A stretch of DNA of 64,000 bases. Source: Desulfobacteraceae bacterium. GTDB taxonomy: Bacteria > Desulfobacterota > Desulfobacteria > Desulfobacterales > Desulfosarcinaceae. The notes beneath the pieces are model-generated. The model was not told where the DNA came from, searched no databases, and saw only the letters and a program-made list of their open reading frames with translations. Made by a program: the position numbers and the translations under genes. Where the stretch lies: positions 1 to 64,000 of the forward strand of contig QZKV01000003.1 of NCBI GenBank assembly GCA_003599575.1, given 5' to 3'. Positions 1 to 7,916 of the stretch are shown piece after piece; positions within the stretch are counted from its first letter, which is position 1, and every line of letters begins with the position of its first letter.

Positions 1-2
1 TC

Positions 3-935
3 GCCGGGCCGCAACAGATCCGGCTTGAACCGGTGGCCTTGCCCAGTCCGGGTCCCGGTCACATCCGCGTGCGGCTGCAGGGTTGCGGCTTGTGTGCGTC
101 CAACCTGGGCCCCTGGCAGGGCGGCCCCTGGCAGAAGTACCCCCTGGAACCCGGAGCACCCGGGCACGAGGGCTGGGGAATTGTCGATGCGCTTGGGGAG
201 GGTGTCACCGGGCACAGGCTGGGGCAACGCGTGGCTGTTCTTTCGCAGCATGCCTACGCGCAGTATGACAGTGTACCCGCCGCCGCGGCGCTGGCGTTGC
301 CCCCCGAACTGGACGATCAGCCCTTTCCGGGCGAACCGCTGGGCTGCGCCATGAACATTTACAAACGCAGCCGAATCGAGCCCGATCAGACCGTTGCCAT
401 TATCGGCATCGGATTCCTGGGCGCCTTGCTCACCCGTCTGTGTGTCGAACGAGGCGCCCGGGTGGTGGCGGTGTCCCGGCGGCCATACGCACTCGAGGTG
501 GCCCGGCAGTGCGGCGCCCAGATCCGCCTGAGCTCCGCAGAACCCTCGCTTGCCGGGCGCATCATGGAGTTGACCGGCGGCAAAGGTTGCGAGCGGGTCA
601 TCGAAGCCGTCGGCATGCAATGGTCCTTGGATCTGGCGGCCGAGGCCAGCGCCGTGCGCGGTCGTCTGATCATTGCCGGCTACCATCAGGATGGCGCCCG
701 CCAGGTCAATATGCAGCAGTGGAACTGGCGGGGCATCGATGTCATCAATGCCCATGAACGCGAAACGCAAATCTGCCTGCAGGGCATCGCCGAGGCCATC
801 GCAGCGGTGCGCGGCGGGCGTATTAAGCCTGCCGGCCTGTATACCCACTGGTTCCCCTTGGAAAAACTATCCGATGCCTTCGAGCTCCTGCAGCAGCGGC
901 CGGAAGGATTTTTGAAAGCATGGATCAGGCTGTAA
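3..935 (+). CDS. Zn-dependent MDR-family dehydrogenase (5' end outside window)
   Basis: Medium-chain dehydrogenase/reductase, probably oxidising or reducing an alcohol or sugar with NAD(P). The reading frame is open to the left edge, and residues before the ORF-track GTG at 33 (PQQIRLEPVALP) already look like an MDR N-terminus, so the gene starts outside the window. A GCGLCASN motif and a PGHEGWG motif give the Cys and His-Glu expected around the catalytic zinc. A Rossmann motif (IIGIGFLGALL) follows about 100 residues later. It overlaps the next gene by 16 bp, so the two are probably co-transcribed and translationally coupled. The neighbours (sugar oxidoreductase, glycosyltransferases, methyltransferase) suggest it acts on a sugar or polyol precursor; the substrate cannot be read from the sequence. 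Confidence 0.85.
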   Translation, partial: AGPQQIRLEPVALPSPGPGHIRVRLQGCGLCASNLGPWQGGPWQKYPLEPGAPGHEGWGIVDALGEGVTGHRLGQRVAVLSQHAYAQYDSVPAAAALALPPELDDQPFPGEPLGCAMNIYKRSRIEPDQTVAIIGIGFLGALLTRLCVERGARVVAVSRRPYALEVARQCGAQIRLSSAEPSLAGRIMELTGGKGCERVIEAVGMQWSLDLAAEASAVRGRLIIAGYHQDGARQVNMQQWNWRGIDVINAHERETQICLQGIAEAIAAVRGGRIKPAGLYTHWFPLEKLSDAFELLQQRPEGFLKAWIRL

Positions 936-1951
936 AAACAATGCCCGTAATGAGGGAACCGTCGAGTTCCAAGCCGCGCCTCGGCTTTCTGGGGGTGGGT
1001 TGGATCGGGGGACATCGCCTCAAGTCCCTTGTACAAAGCGAAACGGCCGAAGTGGCGGCCATTTGCGACCCCAGCAACGACAATTGCAAAGAGGTTCTGG
1101 GCATTTGCCCCCAGGCCCAGCGCGTGGCGGATTTGAAAGGCCTCCTTGGGCTGCATCCGGACGGCATTGTGATCGCCACACCCAGCGCCCAGCATGCTGA
1201 ACAGGCCCGCTCGGCACTGGAAGCCGGAGTGCCGGTGTTCTGCCAGAAACCTCTGGCGCTCAGCGCCGCTGAGACCCGCCAGGTCATCGCAGCCGCCCGT
1301 GAGGCCGGCTGCCTGCTGGGCATCGATCTGAGCTATCGCCATCTGAGGGGATTGGACCGGATGCGCCGGATGCTCTCCGAAGGGACCATCGGGAAGGTGT
1401 TCGCGGTGGACCTTTTGTTTCACAATGCCTATGGCCCCGATAAAGCCTGGTATTACCAAAAACACAATGCCGGAGGGGGATGCGTCATCGACCTGGGTAC
1501 GCACCTGGTGGATTTGATGCTCTGGGTGCTGGGATACCCGCGCGTCTTGAACGTCGCAAGCCAGCTGTATGCCGGCGGTGTGCCGCTCGACGGCCGTCCC
1601 CTGGTGGAAGACTATGCGGCCGTGCAGATCGCGCTGCACGGCGACATCAGCGCCCGTCTGGCCTGTTCATGGCATTTGCAGGCCGGCCGCGAGGCCGTCA
1701 TACAGGCGGTATTTTACGGCACCCGGGGCGGTTTATGCGTTCGGAACGTAAAGGGTTCGTTCTTCATGTTTCAAGCCGAGCACTTTAAAGGCACGCACTG
1801 CGACATTCTTGAGCCGCCCTCGGATGACTGGTGGGGTGCGGCGGCGGTGCAGTGGGCCCGCCGGCTGAAGGAAAATCCGAACTACGATGCAGAGGTAGAA
1901 GGCTTGATTGCGGTGGCCGAGGTTCTGGATGCCATCTACGGGGTTGATTGA
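920..1951 (+). CDS. Gfo/Idh/MocA-family NAD(P)-dependent oxidoreductase
   Basis: Predicted cytoplasmic sugar or inositol oxidoreductase of 343 residues, normal for the family. The N-terminal Rossmann fold carries GFLGVGWIGGHR. The family EKP-type motif appears as FCQKPLAL near residue 110. The C-terminal domain has the GGGCVIDLGTHLVDLMLW signature, whose Asp and His normally sit in the active site. The ATG at 920 lies inside the end of the dehydrogenase gene (16-bp overlap), the same coupling seen at two later junctions of this cluster. It probably makes or modifies the sugar used by the downstream glycosyltransferases. Family assignment is firm, substrate unknown. Confidence 0.88.
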   Translation: MDQAVKTMPVMREPSSSKPRLGFLGVGWIGGHRLKSLVQSETAEVAAICDPSNDNCKEVLGICPQAQRVADLKGLLGLHPDGIVIATPSAQHAEQARSALEAGVPVFCQKPLALSAAETRQVIAAAREAGCLLGIDLSYRHLRGLDRMRRMLSEGTIGKVFAVDLLFHNAYGPDKAWYYQKHNAGGGCVIDLGTHLVDLMLWVLGYPRVLNVASQLYAGGVPLDGRPLVEDYAAVQIALHGDISARLACSWHLQAGREAVIQAVFYGTRGGLCVRNVKGSFFMFQAEHFKGTHCDILEPPSDDWWGAAAVQWARRLKENPNYDAEVEGLIAVAEVLDAIYGVD

Positions 1952-2118
1952 AGGCATCTCACCCACTTCTTTCGCCTGCGCTGAACCCTGGGTTCATGCG
2001 GAAAGCCGGCTCAGGGCTTGGATTGGCGAAGATGACCACCCGGTCAAAAAAACGGATCACCCGGACAAGGGTTAAAATGAGAGAGCTTCCACTATCCCGG
2101 CGCCCATCGCTCGGGGGT

Positions 2119-3216
2119 ATGAACCGGGTCTTGATCACATCCGATACGGTCGGCGGTATTTGGCAATATACGATCGAGCTCGCCGCGGGGTTGAAGCGCT
2201 TGGGGGTGGAGCCCATCATTGCGGCGCTGGGTGCGCCGTCCCCGCCGGGGTTCTTGAGCATCGGCAATTGTTCGGTTTTCTTTTTCCCCTGCCGTTTGGA
2301 GTGGATGCAGGACCCGTGGGAAGATGTGAAGCGGTCAGGCGACTGGCTGCTCCGGCTGGCCGATCACCTGAAGCCGGACTTGGTTCATATCAATGGCTAC
2401 GCGCATGCCGCGCGCAATTTCCCGGTTCCGGTCCTGGTGGTGGGACACTCCTGCGTCTATTCATGGTACCAGGCCGTCAGGGGCCGCCCGCCGTCCGCAC
2501 GCTGGGAACATTACCGCCAAGCGGTTGCCGACGGGCTGAAGGCGGCCAGGGGCGTAACGGCCCCCACCGCGGCCATGCTGTCGTCCCTTGCGCACCACTA
2601 CGGAACCTTCAGGCGGTTGGAACCGATTGCCAACGGCAGGCGCAGCGCCAGTTTTCCGCCCGCCGCCAAAGAGACCTTAATCTTCAGCGCAGGACGACTA
2701 TGGGATGAGGCCAAAAACATCGCCACGCTCACCCAGGTTGCCGGCGGGCTCGCCTGGCCGGTGGTGGTGGCCGGCGAACAAACCCACCCCGATGGCGGCA
2801 AAGTCCATTTCCGCAATGTGCGTCTGCTGGGTGTTTTAACCCAACAACAGATCGCCGCCTGGTTTGCCCGGGCGGCGATCTATGCGCTTCCGGCGCTGTA
2901 TGAACCTTTTGGGTTGACCGCCCTGGAAGCGGGGCTTGCAGGCTGTGCGCTGGTGCTGGGAGACATTCCGAGCATGCGCGAGACATGGGAGGGCGCCGCT
3001 CTTTTCGTACCCCCGCGGCGCAACGATCTGCTCGAAGCCGCCTTGAACCGCCTGATCGATGACGAACGGCTGCGCCGAAGTTTTGCCCGCAAGGCCAGGC
3101 AAAAGGCCCTGGCGTTCACCACCGAGAAGATGGTGCGCAGATATGCCAAATTGTATGGGCAGCTGCTCGGAGAAGAGGAAAAGGAGATCATTCCGTGGCA
3201 GCCTAAAATCGCCTAA
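2119..3216 (+). CDS. Glycosyltransferase family 4 (GT-B fold)
   Basis: Retaining GT-B glycosyltransferase of about 365 residues. The ORF track opens at 1948, but the first 57 residues are basic and family-unlike. The ATG at 2119 follows a GGGGG ribosome-binding-like stretch and gives MNRVLITSDTVGGIWQYT, a normal GT4 N-terminus with the glycine loop that contacts the donor. The C-terminal domain has YEPFGLTALEAGLAGC, the EX7E-type motif that binds the nucleotide-sugar donor. It sits between the oxidoreductase and two CgeB-like transferases, so it probably adds one sugar in the same pathway. Donor and acceptor are unknown. An ATG at 2077 is an alternative start. Confidence 0.85.
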   Translation: MNRVLITSDTVGGIWQYTIELAAGLKRLGVEPIIAALGAPSPPGFLSIGNCSVFFFPCRLEWMQDPWEDVKRSGDWLLRLADHLKPDLVHINGYAHAARNFPVPVLVVGHSCVYSWYQAVRGRPPSARWEHYRQAVADGLKAARGVTAPTAAMLSSLAHHYGTFRRLEPIANGRRSASFPPAAKETLIFSAGRLWDEAKNIATLTQVAGGLAWPVVVAGEQTHPDGGKVHFRNVRLLGVLTQQQIAAWFARAAIYALPALYEPFGLTALEAGLAGCALVLGDIPSMRETWEGAALFVPPRRNDLLEAALNRLIDDERLRRSFARKARQKALAFTTEKMVRRYAKLYGQLLGEEEKEIIPWQPKIA

Positions 3217-3260
3217 GCGCGGGCGTTTCGTCCGATGATCCAACACATCCAGGAGCAATG

Positions 3261-4376
3261 ATGGCCAATCGAAACTTGAATATCGCTTTTTTCGGATCGT
3301 CTCTGGTTTCCGCATATTGGAACGGTGCCGCTACTTATTATCGCGGCCTGATCCGTGCCTTGAATGCGCTGGGCCACCGGATCACGTTTTTTGAACCGGA
3401 TGCCTATGAACGGCAGCAGCATCGGGATATGCCCGACCCTGATTATGCGCGCGTGGTTGTTTACCCGGTGGATGATGAAAGCGGGGTTCGGCAGTCCCTG
3501 CTGGCCGCCCGGGATGCGGACATCGTGGTCAAGGCCAGCGGCGTAGGGGTGTTTGACCATCTGCTGGAGGCGGCCGTACTGGAATTGAAAAATGGCCGCA
3601 ACGCCATCGTGTATTGGGATGTGGACGCCCCGGCCACATTGGCCGCGATTCACCAGGATGGATGCCACGCCCTGGCGGCCTTGATTGGGGATTACGACCT
3701 GGTGCTGACCTACGGGGGGGGCCCGGCGGTTGTGGACGGCTTCGGACGACTCGGCGCGCGGCAGTGCGTGCCGATATACAATGCCCTGGACACAACCACC
3801 CATTATCCGGTGGCCGGCCATCCCTCTTACCATGCGGATCTTGGCTTTCTGGGCAACCGAATGCCCGACCGCGAAGCGCGCGTGCACGAATTTTTTTTCA
3901 AACCGGCCGCGGCCCTGGGCAAACGGCATTTCCTGCTGGGCGGCAGCGGCTGGGCGCAGCATGCGCCCGAACTGCCCAATGTGCGCTATCTGGGACACGT
4001 CTATACGGATCAGCACAACGCCTTCAATTGCACGCCGCTGGCCATTTTGAATATCAATCGGCAGAGCATGGCCGATGTGGGGTTTTCCCCGGCCACCCGC
4101 ATATTTGAAGCCGCAGGGGCAGGCGCATGCCTGATCAGCGATGCCTGGCCGGGAATGGACCAATTTCTTACGCCCGGCAGGGAATGTCTGGTTGCCGGAA
4201 GCGGAGAAGGGGTCATCGAACTGCTGGAAACATTGCGCCCCCAACAGGCCAGAGAAATCGGCCTTGCCGCCATGCAGCGGGTTCGATCGCAGCACACCTA
4301 TGCCTTGCGCGCCGCGCAGGTGGAAAAACTTTTCCTGGCCATGTTGGAGGAGCAAAGGCAATGCCAGCATCAATGA
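3261..4376 (+). CDS. CgeB-like glycosyltransferase, first copy
   Basis: About 371 residues, similar in layout to CgeB (spore-maturation) family glycosyltransferases. These are GT-B-like proteins often found in glycan or natural-product clusters outside spore formers. Visible features are an N-terminal FFGSSLVSAYWNGAATYYRG loop, a YWDVDAPATLA segment, a LGFLGNRMPDRE motif and a C-terminal GFSPATRIFEAAGAGACLIS motif followed by WPGMDQFLTPG. ATG 3261 is chosen over 3258 because AGGAG at 3251 gives better spacing. It overlaps the next gene by 16 bp. The following gene is a clear paralogue (shared YWDVD/YDIDTP, RxFEAA and WPGxxxF blocks), so the pair probably arose by duplication and may act on successive acceptors or as a heterodimer. 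Confidence 0.8.
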   Translation: MANRNLNIAFFGSSLVSAYWNGAATYYRGLIRALNALGHRITFFEPDAYERQQHRDMPDPDYARVVVYPVDDESGVRQSLLAARDADIVVKASGVGVFDHLLEAAVLELKNGRNAIVYWDVDAPATLAAIHQDGCHALAALIGDYDLVLTYGGGPAVVDGFGRLGARQCVPIYNALDTTTHYPVAGHPSYHADLGFLGNRMPDREARVHEFFFKPAAALGKRHFLLGGSGWAQHAPELPNVRYLGHVYTDQHNAFNCTPLAILNINRQSMADVGFSPATRIFEAAGAGACLISDAWPGMDQFLTPGRECLVAGSGEGVIELLETLRPQQAREIGLAAMQRVRSQHTYALRAAQVEKLFLAMLEEQRQCQHQ

Positions 4377-5500
4377 ACATCGTATTTATCGGTCTGTCGA
4401 TCACTTCGTCGTGGGGCAATGGACATGCCTCCACCTATCGCGGCTTGATTGCATCGCTTGCCCGCCGCGGGCATTGCATCACCTATCTGGAACGCGATAC
4501 GCCCTGGTATGCGGCCAACCGGGATTTGACCGTCGCCGGCTACTGCCGGATCGACCTCTACACGACTTTGCCCGAGTTGAGGCGCCGTCACGAAACGCTC
4601 GTGCGCGACGCAGACCTGGTGGTGGTCGGCTCTTACGTGCCCGAAGGTATTGCCGTGGGCCAATGGGCAGTCGAAACCGCCGGCGGATTGACGGCTTTTT
4701 ATGACATCGATACACCCGTCACGATGGCCGACCTGGAGAAAGCGCGCTGCAGCTATCTGAGCGCCGATCTGATCTCCCGCTTCGACGTGTACCTGTCGTT
4801 CACCGGAGGACCTTTTCTGTCCGCGATTCAAAAAAAGTACAACGTCAAAAATGTGGTTGCGCTGTATTGCAGCGCCGACCCGGCCTTGTATTACCCGACC
4901 GGCGCACCCAGCCGCTATGACATGGGCTATATGGGCACCTACAGCCCGGATCGCCAGCCGGGTCTGGATCGATTGCTGATCCGGGCCGCGCGCAACTGGG
5001 CGCAGGGCCGTTTTGTCATTGCCGGCCCGCAGTATCCGGAAAGTCTAAATTGGCCCGACAACCTCACCCGGGTCGATCATATCGCCCCCGAAAATCACCG
5101 GGATTTCTACAATGCCCAGCGCTATACCCTCAATCTGACCCGCGCGGACATGATCCGGTCGGGCTATTCCCCCAGCGTGCGGCTGTTCGAAGCGGCCGCC
5201 TGCGCGACGCCGATCATCAGTGATTACTGGCCGGGTCTGGAGACTTTTTTCGTGCCCGGAGAAGAAATACTGGTCAGCCGCAGCGCCGCGGAGACGTTGC
5301 ATTATTTGCGCGATTTGAATGAAACCCGCCGGCGCTCGCTGGGAGAAAAAGCGCGCCGGAGGCTTTTGAGCGCCCACACTCCCGACCACCGCGCAGCCGA
5401 GTTGGACAACGTGGTAACGGCGCTGTTGCAGCACCGGCCGTTTGCCTCCGATGCTGCCCCACAAGCGGAAAGAAGCACTTATGCCGGCAAAACCCTTTGA
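4361..5500 (+). CDS. CgeB-like glycosyltransferase, second copy
   Basis: About 379 residues, paralogous to the preceding gene. It has an IGLSITSSWGNGHASTYRGL N-terminus, a FYDIDTPVTMADL segment, YMGTYSPDRQPG and a C-terminal SGYSPSVRLFEAAACATPII block followed by YWPGLETFFVPG. The ORF track starts at 4127, but that places 78 non-homologous residues inside the upstream gene. ATG 4361 follows GGAGG at 4346 and overlaps the first CgeB gene by 16 bp. Probably a nucleotide-sugar-dependent transferase in the same pathway; no donor can be named. Confidence 0.8.
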   Translation: MPASMNIVFIGLSITSSWGNGHASTYRGLIASLARRGHCITYLERDTPWYAANRDLTVAGYCRIDLYTTLPELRRRHETLVRDADLVVVGSYVPEGIAVGQWAVETAGGLTAFYDIDTPVTMADLEKARCSYLSADLISRFDVYLSFTGGPFLSAIQKKYNVKNVVALYCSADPALYYPTGAPSRYDMGYMGTYSPDRQPGLDRLLIRAARNWAQGRFVIAGPQYPESLNWPDNLTRVDHIAPENHRDFYNAQRYTLNLTRADMIRSGYSPSVRLFEAAACATPIISDYWPGLETFFVPGEEILVSRSAAETLHYLRDLNETRRRSLGEKARRRLLSAHTPDHRAAELDNVVTALLQHRPFASDAAPQAERSTYAGKTL

Positions 5501-6275
5501 ACCCGATGGGTCTTCCTCCTCGACAGCCCGCATGGTGGCCGAACTGGCGCCCTGGTTTCACAACATCCACCTGCCGGGCGGCCTCCAGACGGCACCCGAG
5601 CATGTCCTGGGGGATTTTCCGGCCAACAAATGGCTCCGCATCCGGGATCATTTGCCGGGCGATCTGCGCGGGTGGCAGGCACTCGATATCGGCTGCAATG
5701 CAGGCTTTTACAGTTTCGCCCTGGCCCGGCTCGGCGCCCAGGTAACCGCCATCGACAACAATGCGCATTACCTGCGGCAGGCCCGCTGGGCGGCCGGGCA
5801 GCTCAACCTCAGCCCCTCGATCCATTTCGAGCAGATGTCGGTGTATGCGTTGGCCCGCACCCGGCGGAGCTTCGACCTGATTTTGTTCATGGGGGTATTC
5901 TACCATCTGCGCTATCCCCTGCTCGCCTTGGATATCGTGGCGCGCAAAGTAAAGCGGCGGATGGTTTTTCAAACCTTATCCTTGCCGGGCATGGAGATAT
6001 TTGATACCGGTGAGGACCGCGGCCTTGCGGAGCGCAGCGATCTGCTGCATCCCGGCTGGCCCAAAATGGCCTTTATCGAGCACAAGATGGCCGGAGACCC
6101 CACCAACTGGTGGGTTGCCAATCATGCCGGCGTAACGGCCATGCTGCGCTCCAGCGGTATGCGCGTCATCGAGAATCCGGCTGAGGAGATCTATATTTGC
6201 GAGCCCGGCGGCAAAAACGACTGGACGAGCGATTTCATCGATAAGGGACTGAGGGAACTCTTCGATCCCGTCTGA
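5481..6275 (+). CDS. SAM-dependent methyltransferase, Rta_06860 family (TIGR04290-like)
   Basis: Class I SAM methyltransferase of about 264 residues. SAM-binding motif I is LDIGCNAGFYSFALARLGAQ and the acidic end of beta-2 is VTAIDNN. Blocks I recognise from the Rta_06860 methyltransferase family are WFHNIHLPGGLQTAPEH near the N-terminus, FMGVFYHLRYPLLALDIV in the middle, and GWPKMAFIEHKMAGDPTNWW toward the C-terminus. That family is known from clusters with glycosyltransferases and oxidoreductases, which is the context here. Start 5481 (MPAKPFEP) overlaps the CgeB gene by 20 bp; the track start at 5442 is possible. It probably methylates the glycan or small-molecule product. It is the last gene of the run, facing the convergent flippase. 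Confidence 0.85.
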   Translation: MPAKPFEPDGSSSSTARMVAELAPWFHNIHLPGGLQTAPEHVLGDFPANKWLRIRDHLPGDLRGWQALDIGCNAGFYSFALARLGAQVTAIDNNAHYLRQARWAAGQLNLSPSIHFEQMSVYALARTRRSFDLILFMGVFYHLRYPLLALDIVARKVKRRMVFQTLSLPGMEIFDTGEDRGLAERSDLLHPGWPKMAFIEHKMAGDPTNWWVANHAGVTAMLRSSGMRVIENPAEEIYICEPGGKNDWTSDFIDKGLRELFDPV

Positions 6276-6303
6276 AGTGTTCCGGGCATGGCCGTCCGGC
6301 TTT

Positions 6304-7818
6304 TCATTCCGATCGCGATCCCGCCGCCGGGCGCGCAACCCCATTGGTTCCCGCGCTCAAGCGGACTTTCCGCCCGTTCCACGGGATCTTGAATTTTTCA
6401 AGTATTTTCGTCATGAAGAAATCGACCTCATCGATGTTCAGTTTGCGCAGAATCGCCAAATACACCGCCACATAAATGCTGCTGAAGATCACGGCGGCCG
6501 CAATCGGATTCAGATCGAACAAATACCGCAAGAGAAGAATGGGCATGACAGCGACACTAAGGGCTGTGATGAGACCGATTTTCTTCCAGTGGAACAAATC
6601 CGCAAAGGCAATGTTGTAGGTCGAGACGATTTTAAAAGCCAAAAAGACAGCCAGCGCGACTTCGGCCGTTACAAAGGCGATGGCGGGGCCGTAAAAACCG
6701 ATCATTTTGTAGAGCACATACAGTAGAACAATGTTGACGGCCAGAGAAAATGAGTTGCTGACCACAAAATACTTGTTCTTGTTCATGGCCCTCAGCGGCG
6801 CGCCCACTTCGAAACACCTTCGCAGAAGCAGAACCAGGTAAATTCTGAAAAGAGGAATGGCGGCGCTGTAGGTATCCGTGAACAGCGTGTTGATCAACAC
6901 ATCCGCATAAACCAGCAGAATGAAAAAACACGGCACCAGCAGGAAAACATACAAAACATTGGATTGATTCCAGAGATTCAAGGCGAGAAGAGGGTCTTTG
7001 CGGGTTCTTTGGGCCATTTCCGGAAAGATGACGTAGGTCACCGACTGGCTGATGATATTCAGGATGGGGATGTTTTGGCTGCCGATCGCGTAGATGGCCA
7101 AGGCCGAGGCGCCCAGGTTGGCCGAAATGATCACCTTGCTCAGATTGGTGTTCAAGTGCGTGATCAAGGCGGCGAAACCGAGCGGCAAAATGTAGATCAA
7201 CTGCTGCTTTAAGAAGGGCAGGTCGACTCGCCAGCCCAGCAATTTCTTCCTCAACAGATAGAGAACCGTAAAGAAGCTTTTGGCCGCTTCGAGCGCGATC
7301 AACAGGTAGACGATCTGCAGGACGTCCCGCGTCCGGTAGGCCACATAGATCAGCAGTGCGGTCCGCACAATGATGTTGCAGGTCGACCAGTACAATACCT
7401 GGTCCGATCTTTTCTTCGATAAAAACAAGGTGTCCAGCAGATCGATATTCTGATAAAAGAAGATATAGGCCATGAGCAGCAGTACAAAATTGTAGGTGGT
7501 CAAACCCTCGATGTAGCCCCTCAGAAAATAGATTGCGACAACCCCGATCAGACTGAATCCGAAAAGCAGGTAAACTGTATTGGTCACGTATTTGCGGTCA
7601 TTGCCCGGATTGACCGAGATGAAATAGAGCAGATTGCTCTTGATGCCGAAGCTGATGAAAGACAGCGTCAAGGAGGAGTAAACGATGAATTCCTTATACT
7701 GTCCATAGGCGGTTTGGTCCAATATGCGAACCAGAAAGACCGGGCTCAGAAACTGCACGGCAAAATTGAGGGTTTGCGAGAAAGCCAGAATTAAGGTTCT
7801 TTGGGTCAGCGAGGCCAT
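6304..7818 (-). CDS. Wzx-like polysaccharide flippase (MOP superfamily)
   Basis: Integral inner-membrane protein of about 504 residues with roughly 12 to 14 hydrophobic segments. The N-terminus (LTQRTLILAFSQTLNFAVQF then VFLVRILDQTAYGQYKE) is typical of oligosaccharide-lipid flippases of the MOP superfamily. They move undecaprenyl-linked glycans across the membrane. The track start at 7926 adds 36 residues overlapping the TonB receptor gene. ATG 7818 follows GAAGGGAGCC and starts right at the conserved N-terminus. It is convergent with the glycosyltransferase run, 28 bp away, and may export that product. No O-antigen polymerase is visible in the window. Confidence 0.8.
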   Translation of the reverse strand: MASLTQRTLILAFSQTLNFAVQFLSPVFLVRILDQTAYGQYKEFIVYSSLTLSFISFGIKSNLLYFISVNPGNDRKYVTNTVYLLFGFSLIGVVAIYFLRGYIEGLTTYNFVLLLMAYIFFYQNIDLLDTLFLSKKRSDQVLYWSTCNIIVRTALLIYVAYRTRDVLQIVYLLIALEAAKSFFTVLYLLRKKLLGWRVDLPFLKQQLIYILPLGFAALITHLNTNLSKVIISANLGASALAIYAIGSQNIPILNIISQSVTYVIFPEMAQRTRKDPLLALNLWNQSNVLYVFLLVPCFFILLVYADVLINTLFTDTYSAAIPLFRIYLVLLLRRCFEVGAPLRAMNKNKYFVVSNSFSLAVNIVLLYVLYKMIGFYGPAIAFVTAEVALAVFLAFKIVSTYNIAFADLFHWKKIGLITALSVAVMPILLLRYLFDLNPIAAAVIFSSIYVAVYLAILRKLNIDEVDFFMTKILEKFKIPWNGRKVRLSAGTNGVARPAAGSRSE

Positions 7819-7916
7819 TTGGCTCCCTTCTCCGGGCACAGCGGCACCCACTTGGTCGGCCCGTTTGGTCTGTACCCCCTGCGCGCCGGCAGCGTGCCGG
7901 CCGACGGGCGAAGGTT

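Noticed and set aside
686-1639. 317-residue minus-strand ORF
   Set aside because: Antisense to the dehydrogenase and Gfo/Idh/MocA genes, whose motifs are clear; no ribosome binding site or family.
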